Program-made: the position numbers and the translations under genes
Shown here: positions 37,213-46,008 of the stretch, piece after piece
Position numbering within the stretch: the first letter of the stretch is position 1
How the letters are laid out: every line of letters starts with the position of its first letter
Notes under the pieces: model-generated
What the model was told of the DNA's origin: nothing
What the model saw: only the letters and a program-made list of their open reading frames with translations
Database searches by the model: none
Assembly (NCBI GenBank): GCA_963753075.1
Contig: CAVWAR010000002.1
Span: 186,001 to 250,000, forward strand
Source of the DNA: Prado023 sp963753075
GTDB lineage: Bacteria; Actinomycetota; Actinomycetes; S36-B12; CAIYMF01
Direction: 5' to 3'
DNA length: 64,000 nucleotides

Positions 37213-38739
37213 TCAGGTGCGCTCGGCCGCCGCCGCGGCGTGCGCCGCACGCAGATGGGTCACCACGTCGGTGGCAGTCACAGGGTGGCCTTCCCCGGCG
37301 GCCAACCGGCCCGCGAGACCGTGCAGCCCGACCGCCCGGGCAGCCACCAGCGTTGCCTGGGGGGCGTCCAGCTCATGGGCCCGCGCCCGTTCGGCGAGCA
37401 TCCCCGCCATGAGGCCGGCCAGCACGTCCCCAGTCCCCGCCGTGGCCAGCGTGGAGTCGCCGAACAGGTCGACGAAGGTCGACCCAGGGCCGGCGATCAC
37501 GGTCCCGGGTCCCTTGGACACGATGATGGCGCCGGTCTCGCGGGCCGCCCGGCCCGCCGCAGCGAGGCGGCCGCCCGCGGGGTCGAACCCCAGCCGGGCG
37601 AACTCGCCGGCGTGCGGGGTCAGCACGGTCACCCGGCCGGCGTCAGCACGAGCGGCCAGGGCACGACGGCCATCCTGGCGGGCAAGGACAGCCAGGGCTG
37701 ACGCATCGAGGACCATCGGTGCCGGATCCGACATCTCGCGCAGGACGAGGTCCACGGACGAACCGGCCGTCCCCAGACCGGGACCGACGCACCGGGCGTC
37801 AACTGCCCGACCGGCAGAGGGCACCACGTCCGGGCTGTCCGAGACCACCATCGCCGACACCGGGTCGATGCCGCCGGCCGCACGTCCGTCTGGCCCGAGC
37901 GTTGCGGGCCCGGGCCATCCGGACGTGAAGGCAACCATCCCGGCCCCCGACCCGCGGGCGCCGCGCACGGCCAGAAGGGCAGCACCTGGGTAGTCGGGGC
38001 TTCCGGCGGTCACGCCGACCACTCCGCGCGTGTACTTGTGCGCCTGCGCCGGGGGCAGCTCCGCTGCGAGGTCCGACAGCGACAGGGCCCACGCCGCTGG
38101 CTCAAGATCGTCGTCGTGCAGGCCGATGTCGGCAACCGTGACCGCACCGGCGAACGAGCGCCCCGGAGCCAGCACGAGTGCCGGCTTGAGGACGCCGAAG
38201 CACACCGTGACGTCCGCCCGGACCGTCACCCCGGAGGTCTCCGCTGTGTCGGCGTCAACCCCGCTGGGGACGTCCACCGCGACGACCGGAACATGTGCCT
38301 CGCGCAGCTCCACGGCGGCACCTGCGGCCGGTCCCCTGAGACCACCTGCCCCGCCGATGCCGAGGATCCCGTCCAGGACCAGGTCAGCCGAGCCCAGCAG
38401 GGTGGCGCGCCGTGGGTCGTCCCAGGACAGCACGGTTGCCCCCGCCGACCGGGCCGCCGCGACCCCGGCAGGATGCATGCGCCCGGGATCGCCGATCGCG
38501 GTGGCCCCGGCACCCCGGCGCGCGAGGATCGACAGCGCCCACAGCGCATCCCCCCCGTTGTTCCCACTGCCGATCAGCGCGACCACGCGGGCGCCCGGCA
38601 CACGCAGTCCGCGGCCCTTGAGCAGGTCGATGCAGACGGCTGCCAGGCCTGCCGAGGCGCGGGCCATCAGCACCGGTTCGGCCACCCCCGCCCGGGCCTC
38701 GGCCTGCCGGACGACGTCCACCGAGCAGATCCTGCGCAT
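37213..38739 (-). CDS. nnrD: Bifunctional NAD(P)HX epimerase/dehydratase
   Basis: A repair enzyme that restores damaged hydrated NAD(P)H. The 508 residues include an N-terminal NnrE epimerase (GSGNNGGDALWALSILARRGA; VDVPSGVDADTA) and a C-terminal NnrD dehydratase (LTPHAGEFARLG; SKGPGTVI; STLATAGTGDVLAGLMAGML). GGAGGTG precedes ATG 38739 (the GTG six bases earlier is out of reach of it). First gene of the minus-strand run toward tsaD and divergent from the NlpC/P60 gene. Confidence 0.95.
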   Translation of the reverse strand: MRRICSVDVVRQAEARAGVAEPVLMARASAGLAAVCIDLLKGRGLRVPGARVVALIGSGNNGGDALWALSILARRGAGATAIGDPGRMHPAGVAAARSAGATVLSWDDPRRATLLGSADLVLDGILGIGGAGGLRGPAAGAAVELREAHVPVVAVDVPSGVDADTAETSGVTVRADVTVCFGVLKPALVLAPGRSFAGAVTVADIGLHDDDLEPAAWALSLSDLAAELPPAQAHKYTRGVVGVTAGSPDYPGAALLAVRGARGSGAGMVAFTSGWPGPATLGPDGRAAGGIDPVSAMVVSDSPDVVPSAGRAVDARCVGPGLGTAGSSVDLVLREMSDPAPMVLDASALAVLARQDGRRALAARADAGRVTVLTPHAGEFARLGFDPAGGRLAAAGRAARETGAIIVSKGPGTVIAGPGSTFVDLFGDSTLATAGTGDVLAGLMAGMLAERARAHELDAPQATLVAARAVGLHGLAGRLAAGEGHPVTATDVVTHLRAAHAAAAAERT

Positions 38740-38805
38740 CTCCACCTCCGGGGTCCCTGCCTACCACATGGCGCACCGGCACACACTGGGGCGACCCAGG
38801 CCTTT

Positions 38806-38831
38806 CGTCACTTCCGTCACATTGGTAACGT
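38806..38831 (+). promoter_or_regulatory. Candidate promoter with MtrA-like direct repeat
   Basis: CGTCAC repeats at 38806-38811 and 38815-38820 (nine-base period), followed by TAACGT at 38826-38831 as a possible -10. The arrangement of two GTCAC units resembles MtrA boxes described before cell-wall hydrolase genes of mycobacteria. The leader to ATG 38920 would be about 80 bases. I could not fit a c-di-AMP riboswitch into it. Confidence 0.35.
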
Positions 38832-38919
38832 GCGCCACGCTCGACCGGGAGTTGCCACGCGCCACGGGGTGCGCGCAGCGGATCCGAACGCTCACCTCGA
38901 AGGCGATGAGAGGCATGCA

Positions 38920-40476
38920 ATGAACAAGGCACTGGGATGCACACTGCTCTCGGCAGTGCTGGTGGGGGGCCTGGCGCTGCCTGCCCACGCGAGCGGACTG
39001 CCCAGCACCGACACCACCGACGGGACCTCCAGCACGTCACCCCAGGTTCAGGCCAGCGCCCTCACCCCCGCACAGGCCGCCGAACTCCGGCCGAGGCTCC
39101 GGCGCGGCTCGCGGGGGCCCGCGGTCGTCTACGTCCAGACCTCGCTCGGCGTCACGCCCACCAGCGGCTACTACGGCAAGGTCACCAGGAAGGCCGTCCG
39201 GAAGATGCAGCGGAAGTCCGGCCTCAAGATCACCGGGAAGGTCAAGGCGGGCACCTGGAAGGCGCTGCTCCGCCCCGTGGCTGAGGCACCCTCGCAGGGG
39301 CTCTCGCCGGAGGAGGCGGCCCGGACCAAGCCACGACTGGTCACCGGTTCGCGCGGCCCGGCAGTGGTCTACGTGCAGCAGGAACTCGGCGTGCAGCCCA
39401 CCAGCGGCTACTACGGCAAGGTCACCAGGAAGGCCGTCCGGAAGATGCAGCGGAAGTCCGGCCTCAAGATCACCGGGAAGGTCAAGGCGGGCACCTGGAA
39501 GGCGCTGCTCCGCCCCGTGGCTGAGGCACCCTCGCAGGGGCTCTCGCCGGAGGAGGCGGCCCGGACCAAGCCACGACTGGTCACCGGTTCGCGCGGCCCG
39601 GCAGTGGTCTACGTGCAGCAAAGACTCGGCGTGCAGCCCACCAGCGGCTACTACGGGCCGCTGACGAAGGCCGCCGTGCGTCGGCTGCAGGTGGCCAAGG
39701 GTCGCAAGGCGCACGGTCGGATCAGCTCCGGGATGTGGCGGATCCTGCTGTCGGCCGACGGGGTCAGCGCGCCGCCGCCTCAGGACGTCCTGACCCCGGA
39801 GCAGGCGGCCGCCGGTCGGCCAGTGCTGAGCACAGGGCAGGGCCCGGGTGACCCCGCCGTGGTCTTCGTCCAGCAGTACCTGCGGGTGTCCCCGACCAGC
39901 GGCTACTACGGGACCCTGACCACCGCGGCAGTCCGCGCCTACCAGACCGGCGTGGGGATCACCCCCACCGGAACCGTGGGCCCACTGACCTGGGCGGCGA
40001 TCCTCGCCGGGCGCACCCCGGATCCGGCTGCTGCTGTGAACGTGGCGCCGACGTCCTCCACTGGTTCGGTCCCCACGCCCAGGTACCCGCTGCCGGCCAA
40101 ACCGACGGCAGCCGACCACGCGCTTGTCCACGCTCTGGCGCAGGTGGGCAAGCCGTACGTGCTCGGCGGGAACGGACCCGACGTGTTCGACTGCTCCGGG
40201 CTGATCCAGCAGGCCTACCTCAGCGCCGGCGTGAGCCTGCCCCGGCTCGCATCCCAGCAGCGCTTCGCCGGCAGGCAGGTCAGCATCGACGACCTGCGTC
40301 CCGGGGACCTCCTGTACTACCAGGACGGATCCTCACCGCGCAGCGGACACATCTCCATGTACGCGGGCAACGGTCTGGCCGTCGAAGCGGCCAATCCACG
40401 GCGTGGCGTGCGGGTCCGCGACCTGCACCAGCCCTGGTACCGGGACCGCTTCGTGGCGGCCACCCGGATCAGCTGA
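38920..40476 (+). CDS. Secreted NlpC/P60 peptidoglycan hydrolase with four wall-binding repeats
   Basis: 518 residues: signal peptide 1-24 (cleaved after AHA), four peptidoglycan_binding_1-like repeats at about 62-118, 142-198, 222-278 and 304-363, each with the hallmark VVYVQ...TSGYYG, a Pro/Ser linker, and an NlpC/P60 endopeptidase (400-518). The catalytic triad is C425 (DCSG), H477 (GHISMY) and E489, with the same 12-residue His-Glu spacing as mycobacterial RipA. It should cut stem peptides of the wall, probably in growth or separation. Repeats two and three come from a near-identical 240-bp duplication. GAGAGG precedes ATG 38920; glmS lies 3 bp away on the other strand. Confidence 0.92.
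   Translation: MNKALGCTLLSAVLVGGLALPAHASGLPSTDTTDGTSSTSPQVQASALTPAQAAELRPRLRRGSRGPAVVYVQTSLGVTPTSGYYGKVTRKAVRKMQRKSGLKITGKVKAGTWKALLRPVAEAPSQGLSPEEAARTKPRLVTGSRGPAVVYVQQELGVQPTSGYYGKVTRKAVRKMQRKSGLKITGKVKAGTWKALLRPVAEAPSQGLSPEEAARTKPRLVTGSRGPAVVYVQQRLGVQPTSGYYGPLTKAAVRRLQVAKGRKAHGRISSGMWRILLSADGVSAPPPQDVLTPEQAAAGRPVLSTGQGPGDPAVVFVQQYLRVSPTSGYYGTLTTAAVRAYQTGVGITPTGTVGPLTWAAILAGRTPDPAAAVNVAPTSSTGSVPTPRYPLPAKPTAADHALVHALAQVGKPYVLGGNGPDVFDCSGLIQQAYLSAGVSLPRLASQQRFAGRQVSIDDLRPGDLLYYQDGSSPRSGHISMYAGNGLAVEAANPRRGVRVRDLHQPWYRDRFVAATRIS
39156..39620 (+). repeat. Tandem 240-bp duplication inside the NlpC/P60 gene
   Basis: Bases 39156-39380 are identical to 39396-39620 (225 bp, offset 240 bp, in frame), encoding two copies of an 80-residue wall-binding unit with no silent differences. 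The copies before and after are diverged. Confidence 0.95.
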
Positions 40477-40479
40477 GCG

Positions 40480-42327
40480 CTACTCGACGGTGACGGACTT
40501 GGCGAGGTTGCGCGGCTGATCCACGTCATGGCCCTTGGCCGTGGCCAGCTCGCAGGCGAACACCTGCAGCGGGACCGTGGCGACCAGCGGCTGCATGAGT
40601 GTGGGGGATGCGGGGATCCGGATCACGTGGTCGGCATACGGCGTGACGACGTCGTCACCCTCCTCGGCGATCGCAATGGTCACCGCACCGCGGGCCCGGA
40701 CCTCCTGGATGTTCGAGATGATCTTCTCGTGCAGCACGCCCCGGCCCTGCGGTGAGGGAACGACGACGATCACCGGGATGCCCGGCTCGATGAGCGCGAT
40801 CGGACCGTGCTTGAGCTCCCCGGCGGCGAACCCCTCGGCGTGCATGTAGGCCAGCTCCTTGAGCTTCAGCGCGCCCTCGAGCGCCACCGGATAGCCGACA
40901 TGCCGGCCGATGAACAGCACCGAGTTGGACCCGGCGAACTTCTGGGCCAGGGCCCGCACCCCCTCGACCGTGTCCAGGACGAGATCGACCTTCTGCGGCA
41001 TGGTCGCCAGCTGGTTGACGATCGCAGCCACCTCGTCGCCGAACTTGTTGCCCCGCACCTGAGCCAGGTAGAGCGCCACGAGGTAGACGGCAACGATCTG
41101 GGTGAGGAACGCCTTGGTGGAGGCCACGGCGATCTCCGGGCCTGCCTGCGTGTAGAGCACGGCGTCGGACTCGCGCGGGATCGTGGAGCCGTGCGTGTTG
41201 CAGATCGCCAGCACCCGGGCGCCCTGCTCGCGGGCATGCCGGACGGCCATGAGGGTGTCCATGGTCTCCCCCGACTGGCTGATGGCGATCACGAGGATCC
41301 GCCGGGTCAGGATCGGGTCGCGATAGCGGAACTCACTGGCGAGCTCCACCTCGGTCGGGATCCGGCACCAGTGCTCGATGGCGTACTTGGCGACCAGTCC
41401 CGCGTGGTAGGCCGTCCCGCAGGCCACGATCACGATCTTGTCGATCTCGCGCAGCTCGGCCACCGGCAGCCGGATCTCGTCCAGGCGCAGCAGGCCGTCG
41501 GGCGCGATCCGGCCCAGCAGCGTGTCGGCCACGGCCTTGGGCTGCTCGGCGATCTCCTTGAGCATGAACAGGTCGTAGCCGCCCTTCTCGGCTGCGCTGG
41601 CGTCCCAGGTCACGGTGAAGGGGCTGACCTCCACCGGACGGCCGGCGAAGTCCGTGACGACGACCTCATCGGCACGCAGGTCGACGACCTGGTCCTGGCC
41701 GAGCTCGACGGCCTCCCGGGTGAACTCGATGAAGGCCGACACATCCGAGGCAAGGAAGTTCTCCCCCTCGCCGATGCCGACCACCAGCGGGGAGTTCCGG
41801 CGGGCCGCGACCAGCCGGCCCGGCTCGTCGGAGCTGACCGCGACGAGCGTGAAGGCCCCGGACAACCGCTGGCAGGCCAGCCGCATGGCCTGCGCAAGGT
41901 CCCCAGATTCCGCCAGCGTGATGTCCAGCAGGTGGGCCACCACCTCCGTGTCGGTCTCGGAGGCCATGACGACCCCGCGCTCAGCGAGCTCGGCGGTCAG
42001 CTCCGCGAAGTTCTCGATGATGCCGTTGTGGATGACGGCCACCCCGCCACCGGCCGAGACGTGCGGATGAGCGTTGACATCGGTGGGGCCGCCGTGGGTC
42101 GCCCACCGGGTGTGCCCGATCCCGGTGGTCGACCCAACCATCGGATCGGCAGCCAGCAGCGCTTGGAGATTGGCCAGCTTGCCGGCCTTCTTGCGCACAT
42201 CGAGCGCGCCGTCCGCGACGACGGCCACGCCCGCCGAGTCGTACCCGCGGTACTCCAGGCGGGCGAGACCCGCCATCACCACGTCAACGGCCTGCCTGTT
42301 GCCCGCGTAACCCACGATTCCGCACAT
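40480..42327 (-). CDS. glmS: Glutamine-fructose-6-phosphate aminotransferase
   Basis: It makes glucosamine 6-phosphate for UDP-GlcNAc. The 615-residue protein has catalytic C2 (MCGIVGYAG), the glutaminase domain with HTRWATHG, and two SIS isomerase domains (ACGTAYHAG; SQSGETMDT; ending VDQPRNLAKSVTVE). Full length. ATG 42327 follows TACGCT (42335-42340 on minus) by seven bases, so leaderless initiation is likely and a glmS ribozyme is absent. Confidence 0.97.
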   Translation of the reverse strand: MCGIVGYAGNRQAVDVVMAGLARLEYRGYDSAGVAVVADGALDVRKKAGKLANLQALLAADPMVGSTTGIGHTRWATHGGPTDVNAHPHVSAGGGVAVIHNGIIENFAELTAELAERGVVMASETDTEVVAHLLDITLAESGDLAQAMRLACQRLSGAFTLVAVSSDEPGRLVAARRNSPLVVGIGEGENFLASDVSAFIEFTREAVELGQDQVVDLRADEVVVTDFAGRPVEVSPFTVTWDASAAEKGGYDLFMLKEIAEQPKAVADTLLGRIAPDGLLRLDEIRLPVAELREIDKIVIVACGTAYHAGLVAKYAIEHWCRIPTEVELASEFRYRDPILTRRILVIAISQSGETMDTLMAVRHAREQGARVLAICNTHGSTIPRESDAVLYTQAGPEIAVASTKAFLTQIVAVYLVALYLAQVRGNKFGDEVAAIVNQLATMPQKVDLVLDTVEGVRALAQKFAGSNSVLFIGRHVGYPVALEGALKLKELAYMHAEGFAAGELKHGPIALIEPGIPVIVVVPSPQGRGVLHEKIISNIQEVRARGAVTIAIAEEGDDVVTPYADHVIRIPASPTLMQPLVATVPLQVFACELATAKGHDVDQPRNLAKSVTVE

Positions 42328-42372
42328 GGCCGCTAGCGTAGTTGTCCCACGGGCAGCGCCGGACCGGGCTCG

Positions 42373-43734
42373 CTAGGCCAGCGGGATCTCCCGGGCCACC
42401 GCCGCAGCCAGTTCCTCGGCCACGGCGCGCGCCTCGGCGTCGGTCGGCGCCTCGACCATCACCCGGACCAGCGGCTCGGTCCCGCTGGGACGCAGCAGCA
42501 CCCGCCCATTGTCCCCCAACCGATCACCGGCGGCCGCCACCACGGCGGCCAGGCCAGGTGCGCTGGCCACCTTCGCGCGGTCGACGTCGCGCACGTTGAT
42601 CAGCACCTGGGGCATGGCGGTCATCACCGAGGCCAGCTCAGCCAGCGGCTGACCGGTGTCGGCCATCCGGGCCAGCAGGTGCAGCGCGGTCAGCGTGCCG
42701 TCACCGGTGGTGGCGTAGTCCAGCAGGACCAGGTGTCCACTCTGCTCGCCACCGAGGTTGTAGTTGTTGGCGCGCATCGACTCGAGCACGTAGCGGTCAC
42801 CCACCCCGGTCTCGACAGTGCTGATCCCCTGGTCGCGCATGGCGAGCTTGAACCCAAGGTTGCTCATGACCGTGGCCACGACCGTGTCCTGGGCGAGCTT
42901 GCCCTGGTCGCGCATCGCCACCGCCAGGATCGCCATGATCTGGTCGCCGTCGATGACGTTGCCCTGTGCATCGACGGCAAGACACCGGTCGGCGTCACCG
43001 TCGTGGGCGATGCCGATGTCGTAGCCGTGCTCGACGACGGCCTCCCGCAGGTCGGCCATGTGGGTCGAGCCGCACCCCTCATTGATGTTGTAGCCGTCGG
43101 GGCTGGAGTGGATCGCGAGCACCTGCGCCCCCATCCGGCGAAGGGCTCGCGGCGAGGCCCCTGCCGCTGCGCCGTTGCCCGTGTCGACCACAACACGCAG
43201 CCCGTTGAGCCGGCTCGGGGTGCACGACAGCAGGTGCTCCACGTACTCGCTCAGGGCGTCCTCGTGGTGCACGACCCGACCCACGTCGGCACCGATCGGG
43301 CGCTTCCAGCCCTCGCTGAGCCGCGCCTCAATGAGGTCCTCCACGTCGTCGGGCAGCTTGTGCCCGCCGGGTCCGAAGAACTTGATGCCGTTGTCGGGCA
43401 TCGGGTTGTGCGAGGCCGAGATCATCACCCCAAGGTCCACCCCCAGCTCCGCAGTGAGGTGCGCGACGCCAGGGGTCGGCAGGACCCCGAGCACGAGAAC
43501 ATCCAGGCCGGCGCTGGCCAGCCCGGCGACCGTGGCAGCCTCAAGGAACTCCCCGCTGGCACGCGGGTCCCGACCCACCAGGGCCCGCGGCCGGGCCCCG
43601 GGGCGATCGACGTGCAGCTGGCCGAGCTCGCCGAGCACGTGTGCCGAGGCACCCGCCAACTCCAGTGCGAGGTCGGCGGTCAGGTCACGGTTGGCCAGCC
43701 CCCGCACTCCATCTGTGCCGAACAACCTGCCCAC
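42373..43734 (-). CDS. glmM: Phosphoglucosamine mutase
   Basis: It converts glucosamine 6-phosphate to glucosamine 1-phosphate. The 453 residues start GRLFGTDGVRGLAN; the phosphoserine site is S108 in SASHNPMPDNGIKFF; metal loop DGDADRC and the sugar-binding GEQSGH follow, and PSGTEPLVRVMVEA is at the C terminus. GGGAGG lies seven bases before GTG 43734, so an ordinary leader is used; TAGGCT at 43768-43773 (minus) fits its -10. glmS follows after 45 bp. Confidence 0.97.
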   Translation of the reverse strand: MGRLFGTDGVRGLANRDLTADLALELAGASAHVLGELGQLHVDRPGARPRALVGRDPRASGEFLEAATVAGLASAGLDVLVLGVLPTPGVAHLTAELGVDLGVMISASHNPMPDNGIKFFGPGGHKLPDDVEDLIEARLSEGWKRPIGADVGRVVHHEDALSEYVEHLLSCTPSRLNGLRVVVDTGNGAAAGASPRALRRMGAQVLAIHSSPDGYNINEGCGSTHMADLREAVVEHGYDIGIAHDGDADRCLAVDAQGNVIDGDQIMAILAVAMRDQGKLAQDTVVATVMSNLGFKLAMRDQGISTVETGVGDRYVLESMRANNYNLGGEQSGHLVLLDYATTGDGTLTALHLLARMADTGQPLAELASVMTAMPQVLINVRDVDRAKVASAPGLAAVVAAAGDRLGDNGRVLLRPSGTEPLVRVMVEAPTDAEARAVAEELAAAVAREIPLA

Positions 43735-43887
43735 GATGTACCTCCCGCTCGACGTGTCCCGCACCGGAGCCTACTGGCCCGAACCCCCGTCGAACCGCCG
43801 TCTCGACCGGCCGGCGACTGGGCGCGGGTTGCGCGAGCCGACCCTGGGCGTTCAGGAACCCGGCTCCCGGCATGGGATCATGTGCGG

Positions 43888-46005
43888 ATGCAGATCTGGC
43901 CCGGTCAGCCCTATCCGCTCGGGGCAACCTACGACGGCAGTGGAACCAACTTCGCGCTGTTCTCCAGCGCCGCCGACCGCGTGGAGCTGTGCCTCTTCGA
44001 CGACGACGGGGCCGAGACCCGGGTCGATGTCGAGGAGTCCGACGCGCACGTCTGGCACGTCTACCTGCCGGCCATCACCCCCGGACAGCGTTACGGCTAT
44101 CGCGTGCACGGCCCGTACGACCCGACCTGGGGCCAGCGATGCGACCCGAACAAGCTCCTGCTCGACCCGTACGCCAAGGCGATCGACGGCCAGATCGAGA
44201 ACCACCCCTCGCTGTTCTCCTACGAGTTCGGCGACGAGGAGCAGCGCAACACCGCCGACTCGGCTGGGCACACGATGATGGCCGTCGTCATCAACCCCTA
44301 CTTCGACTGGGGCCATGACCGCCCGCCGAAGCACGAGTACCACGAGAGCGTCATCTACGAGGCGCACGTCAAGGGCATGACCGAGCAGCATCCGGATGTC
44401 CCCGAGGAGATCCGCGGGACCTACGCGGGCATGGCCCACCCGGCGATCATCGAGCACCTGACCGACCTCGGGATCACAGCGGTCGAGCTCATGCCGGTCC
44501 ATCAGTTCGTCAACGACCCGATCCTGCAGGGCAAGGGCCTGAGCAACTACTGGGGCTACAACACGATCGGGTTCTTCGCCCCGCACAACGCCTACTCCTC
44601 GATCGGCTCGACCGGGGAGCAGGTCCAGGAGTTCAAGTCGATGGTGAAGGCCCTGCACGCGGCCGACATCGAGGTGATCCTGGACGTGGTCTACAACCAC
44701 ACCGCCGAGGGCAACCACCTGGGCCCGACCCTGTCGTTCCGCGGCATCGACAACACGTCCTACTACCGGCTCGTCGACGGCGACGCCGCGCACTACTTCG
44801 ACACCACCGGCACCGGGAACTCGCTGCTCATGCGCAGCCCACACGTGCTGCAGCTGATCATGGACTCGCTGCGGTACTGGGTGACCGAGATGCATGTCGA
44901 TGGGTTCCGCTTCGACCTCGCCTCGAGCCTGGCGCGCCAGTTCCACGAGGTGGATCGGCTCTCGGCCTTCTTCGACCTCGTGCACCAGGACCCGATCGTG
45001 TCGCAGGTGAAGATCATCGCCGAGCCGTGGGATGTCGGGGACGGCGGATACCAGGTCGGGGAGTTCCCGCCGCTGTGGACGGAGTGGAACGGCAAGTACC
45101 GCGACGCCGTGCGCGACTACTGGCGCGGGGAGCCCTCGTCACTGGCGGAGTTCGCGAGCCGGCTCACGGGTTCCTCGGACCTCTACGGGCACTCGGGACG
45201 CCGCCCGATCGCCTCGATCAACTTCGTGACCGCCCACGACGGCTTCACTCTCACGGACCTGGTCTCCTACAACCACAAGCACAACGAGGCCAACCTGGAG
45301 GACAACCAGGACGGCGAGAGCCACAACCGCTCGTGGAACTGCGGGGCCGAGGGCCAGACCGGCAACCGGGCCATCCTCAAGTTGCGCAACCGCCAGCGCC
45401 GCAACTTCCTGGCCACCATGATGATCTCGCAGGGCGTGCCGATGATCTCGCACGGCGACGAGCTGGGCCGGACCCAGGCCGGGAACAACAACGGCTACTG
45501 CCAGGACAACCCCATCACCTGGATCGACTGGGAGCTCTCGACCGCGGACGCCGCCCAGCTGGAGTTCGCCCAGCAGGCCGTGAAGATGCGCAAGGACAAC
45601 GCGACGCTGCGCAGGCGGCGCTTCTTCCACGGCGCCGCCTGGCACGGTGGTGAGTCGGAAATCGGCGACATCGCCTGGTTCACGCCCGACGCGACGCCCA
45701 TGACCGACGAGGACTGGAACCACTCGTTCGCCCGATCGGTGATGGTGTTCCTCAACGGCGACAAGATCCTCGAGCCAGGTGAGCGGGGCGAGCGGATCAT
45801 CGCGGACTCGCTGCTGATCCTGCTCAACGCCGATGCGAGCAAGCTCAGCTTCACGCTGCCGCCCGAGGGCTACGGATCGAGATGGTCAGTCGTGCTGGAC
45901 ACCGACGGACGGCTCCGGCCCGGGACCGCCTTCCGGGAATCGGGGCCCATCACGCTCGAGTCGCACAGCGTCGTGGTCCTGTCCCGTCCGTCCTCGGAGG
46001 CCTGA
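43888..46005 (+). CDS. treX: Glycogen debranching enzyme TreX/GlgX
   Basis: 705-residue GH13 debranching enzyme that trims alpha-1,6 branches to give linear maltodextrins for TreY. It has an N-terminal CBM48 beta domain (1-150) and a catalytic barrel with YGYNTIGFFAPH-like start region, D343 nucleophile (GFRFDL), E379 acid/base (IIAEPWD) and D451 (TAHDG). No Shine-Dalgarno sequence is seen; GATCAT lies six bases before ATG 43888. It is the first of three trehalose genes, on the strand opposite to the flanking glmM and rpsI. Confidence 0.93.
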   Translation: MQIWPGQPYPLGATYDGSGTNFALFSSAADRVELCLFDDDGAETRVDVEESDAHVWHVYLPAITPGQRYGYRVHGPYDPTWGQRCDPNKLLLDPYAKAIDGQIENHPSLFSYEFGDEEQRNTADSAGHTMMAVVINPYFDWGHDRPPKHEYHESVIYEAHVKGMTEQHPDVPEEIRGTYAGMAHPAIIEHLTDLGITAVELMPVHQFVNDPILQGKGLSNYWGYNTIGFFAPHNAYSSIGSTGEQVQEFKSMVKALHAADIEVILDVVYNHTAEGNHLGPTLSFRGIDNTSYYRLVDGDAAHYFDTTGTGNSLLMRSPHVLQLIMDSLRYWVTEMHVDGFRFDLASSLARQFHEVDRLSAFFDLVHQDPIVSQVKIIAEPWDVGDGGYQVGEFPPLWTEWNGKYRDAVRDYWRGEPSSLAEFASRLTGSSDLYGHSGRRPIASINFVTAHDGFTLTDLVSYNHKHNEANLEDNQDGESHNRSWNCGAEGQTGNRAILKLRNRQRRNFLATMMISQGVPMISHGDELGRTQAGNNNGYCQDNPITWIDWELSTADAAQLEFAQQAVKMRKDNATLRRRRFFHGAAWHGGESEIGDIAWFTPDATPMTDEDWNHSFARSVMVFLNGDKILEPGERGERIIADSLLILLNADASKLSFTLPPEGYGSRWSVVLDTDGRLRPGTAFRESGPITLESHSVVVLSRPSSEA

Positions 46006-46008
46006 GCC

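Noticed and set aside
38740..38919. c-di-AMP (ydaO-type) riboswitch before the NlpC/P60 gene
   Set aside because: Expected from other actinobacterial wall hydrolases, but the leader is too short and I could not place the conserved core.
42328..42372. glmS ribozyme in the glmS leader
   Set aside because: The gap to glmM is only 45 bp and glmS appears leaderless, leaving no room for the ribozyme.
42679..43887. Upstream extension of the treX frame over glmM
   Set aside because: Debranching-enzyme homology begins at MQIWPGQPYP; the extension is antisense to glmM.
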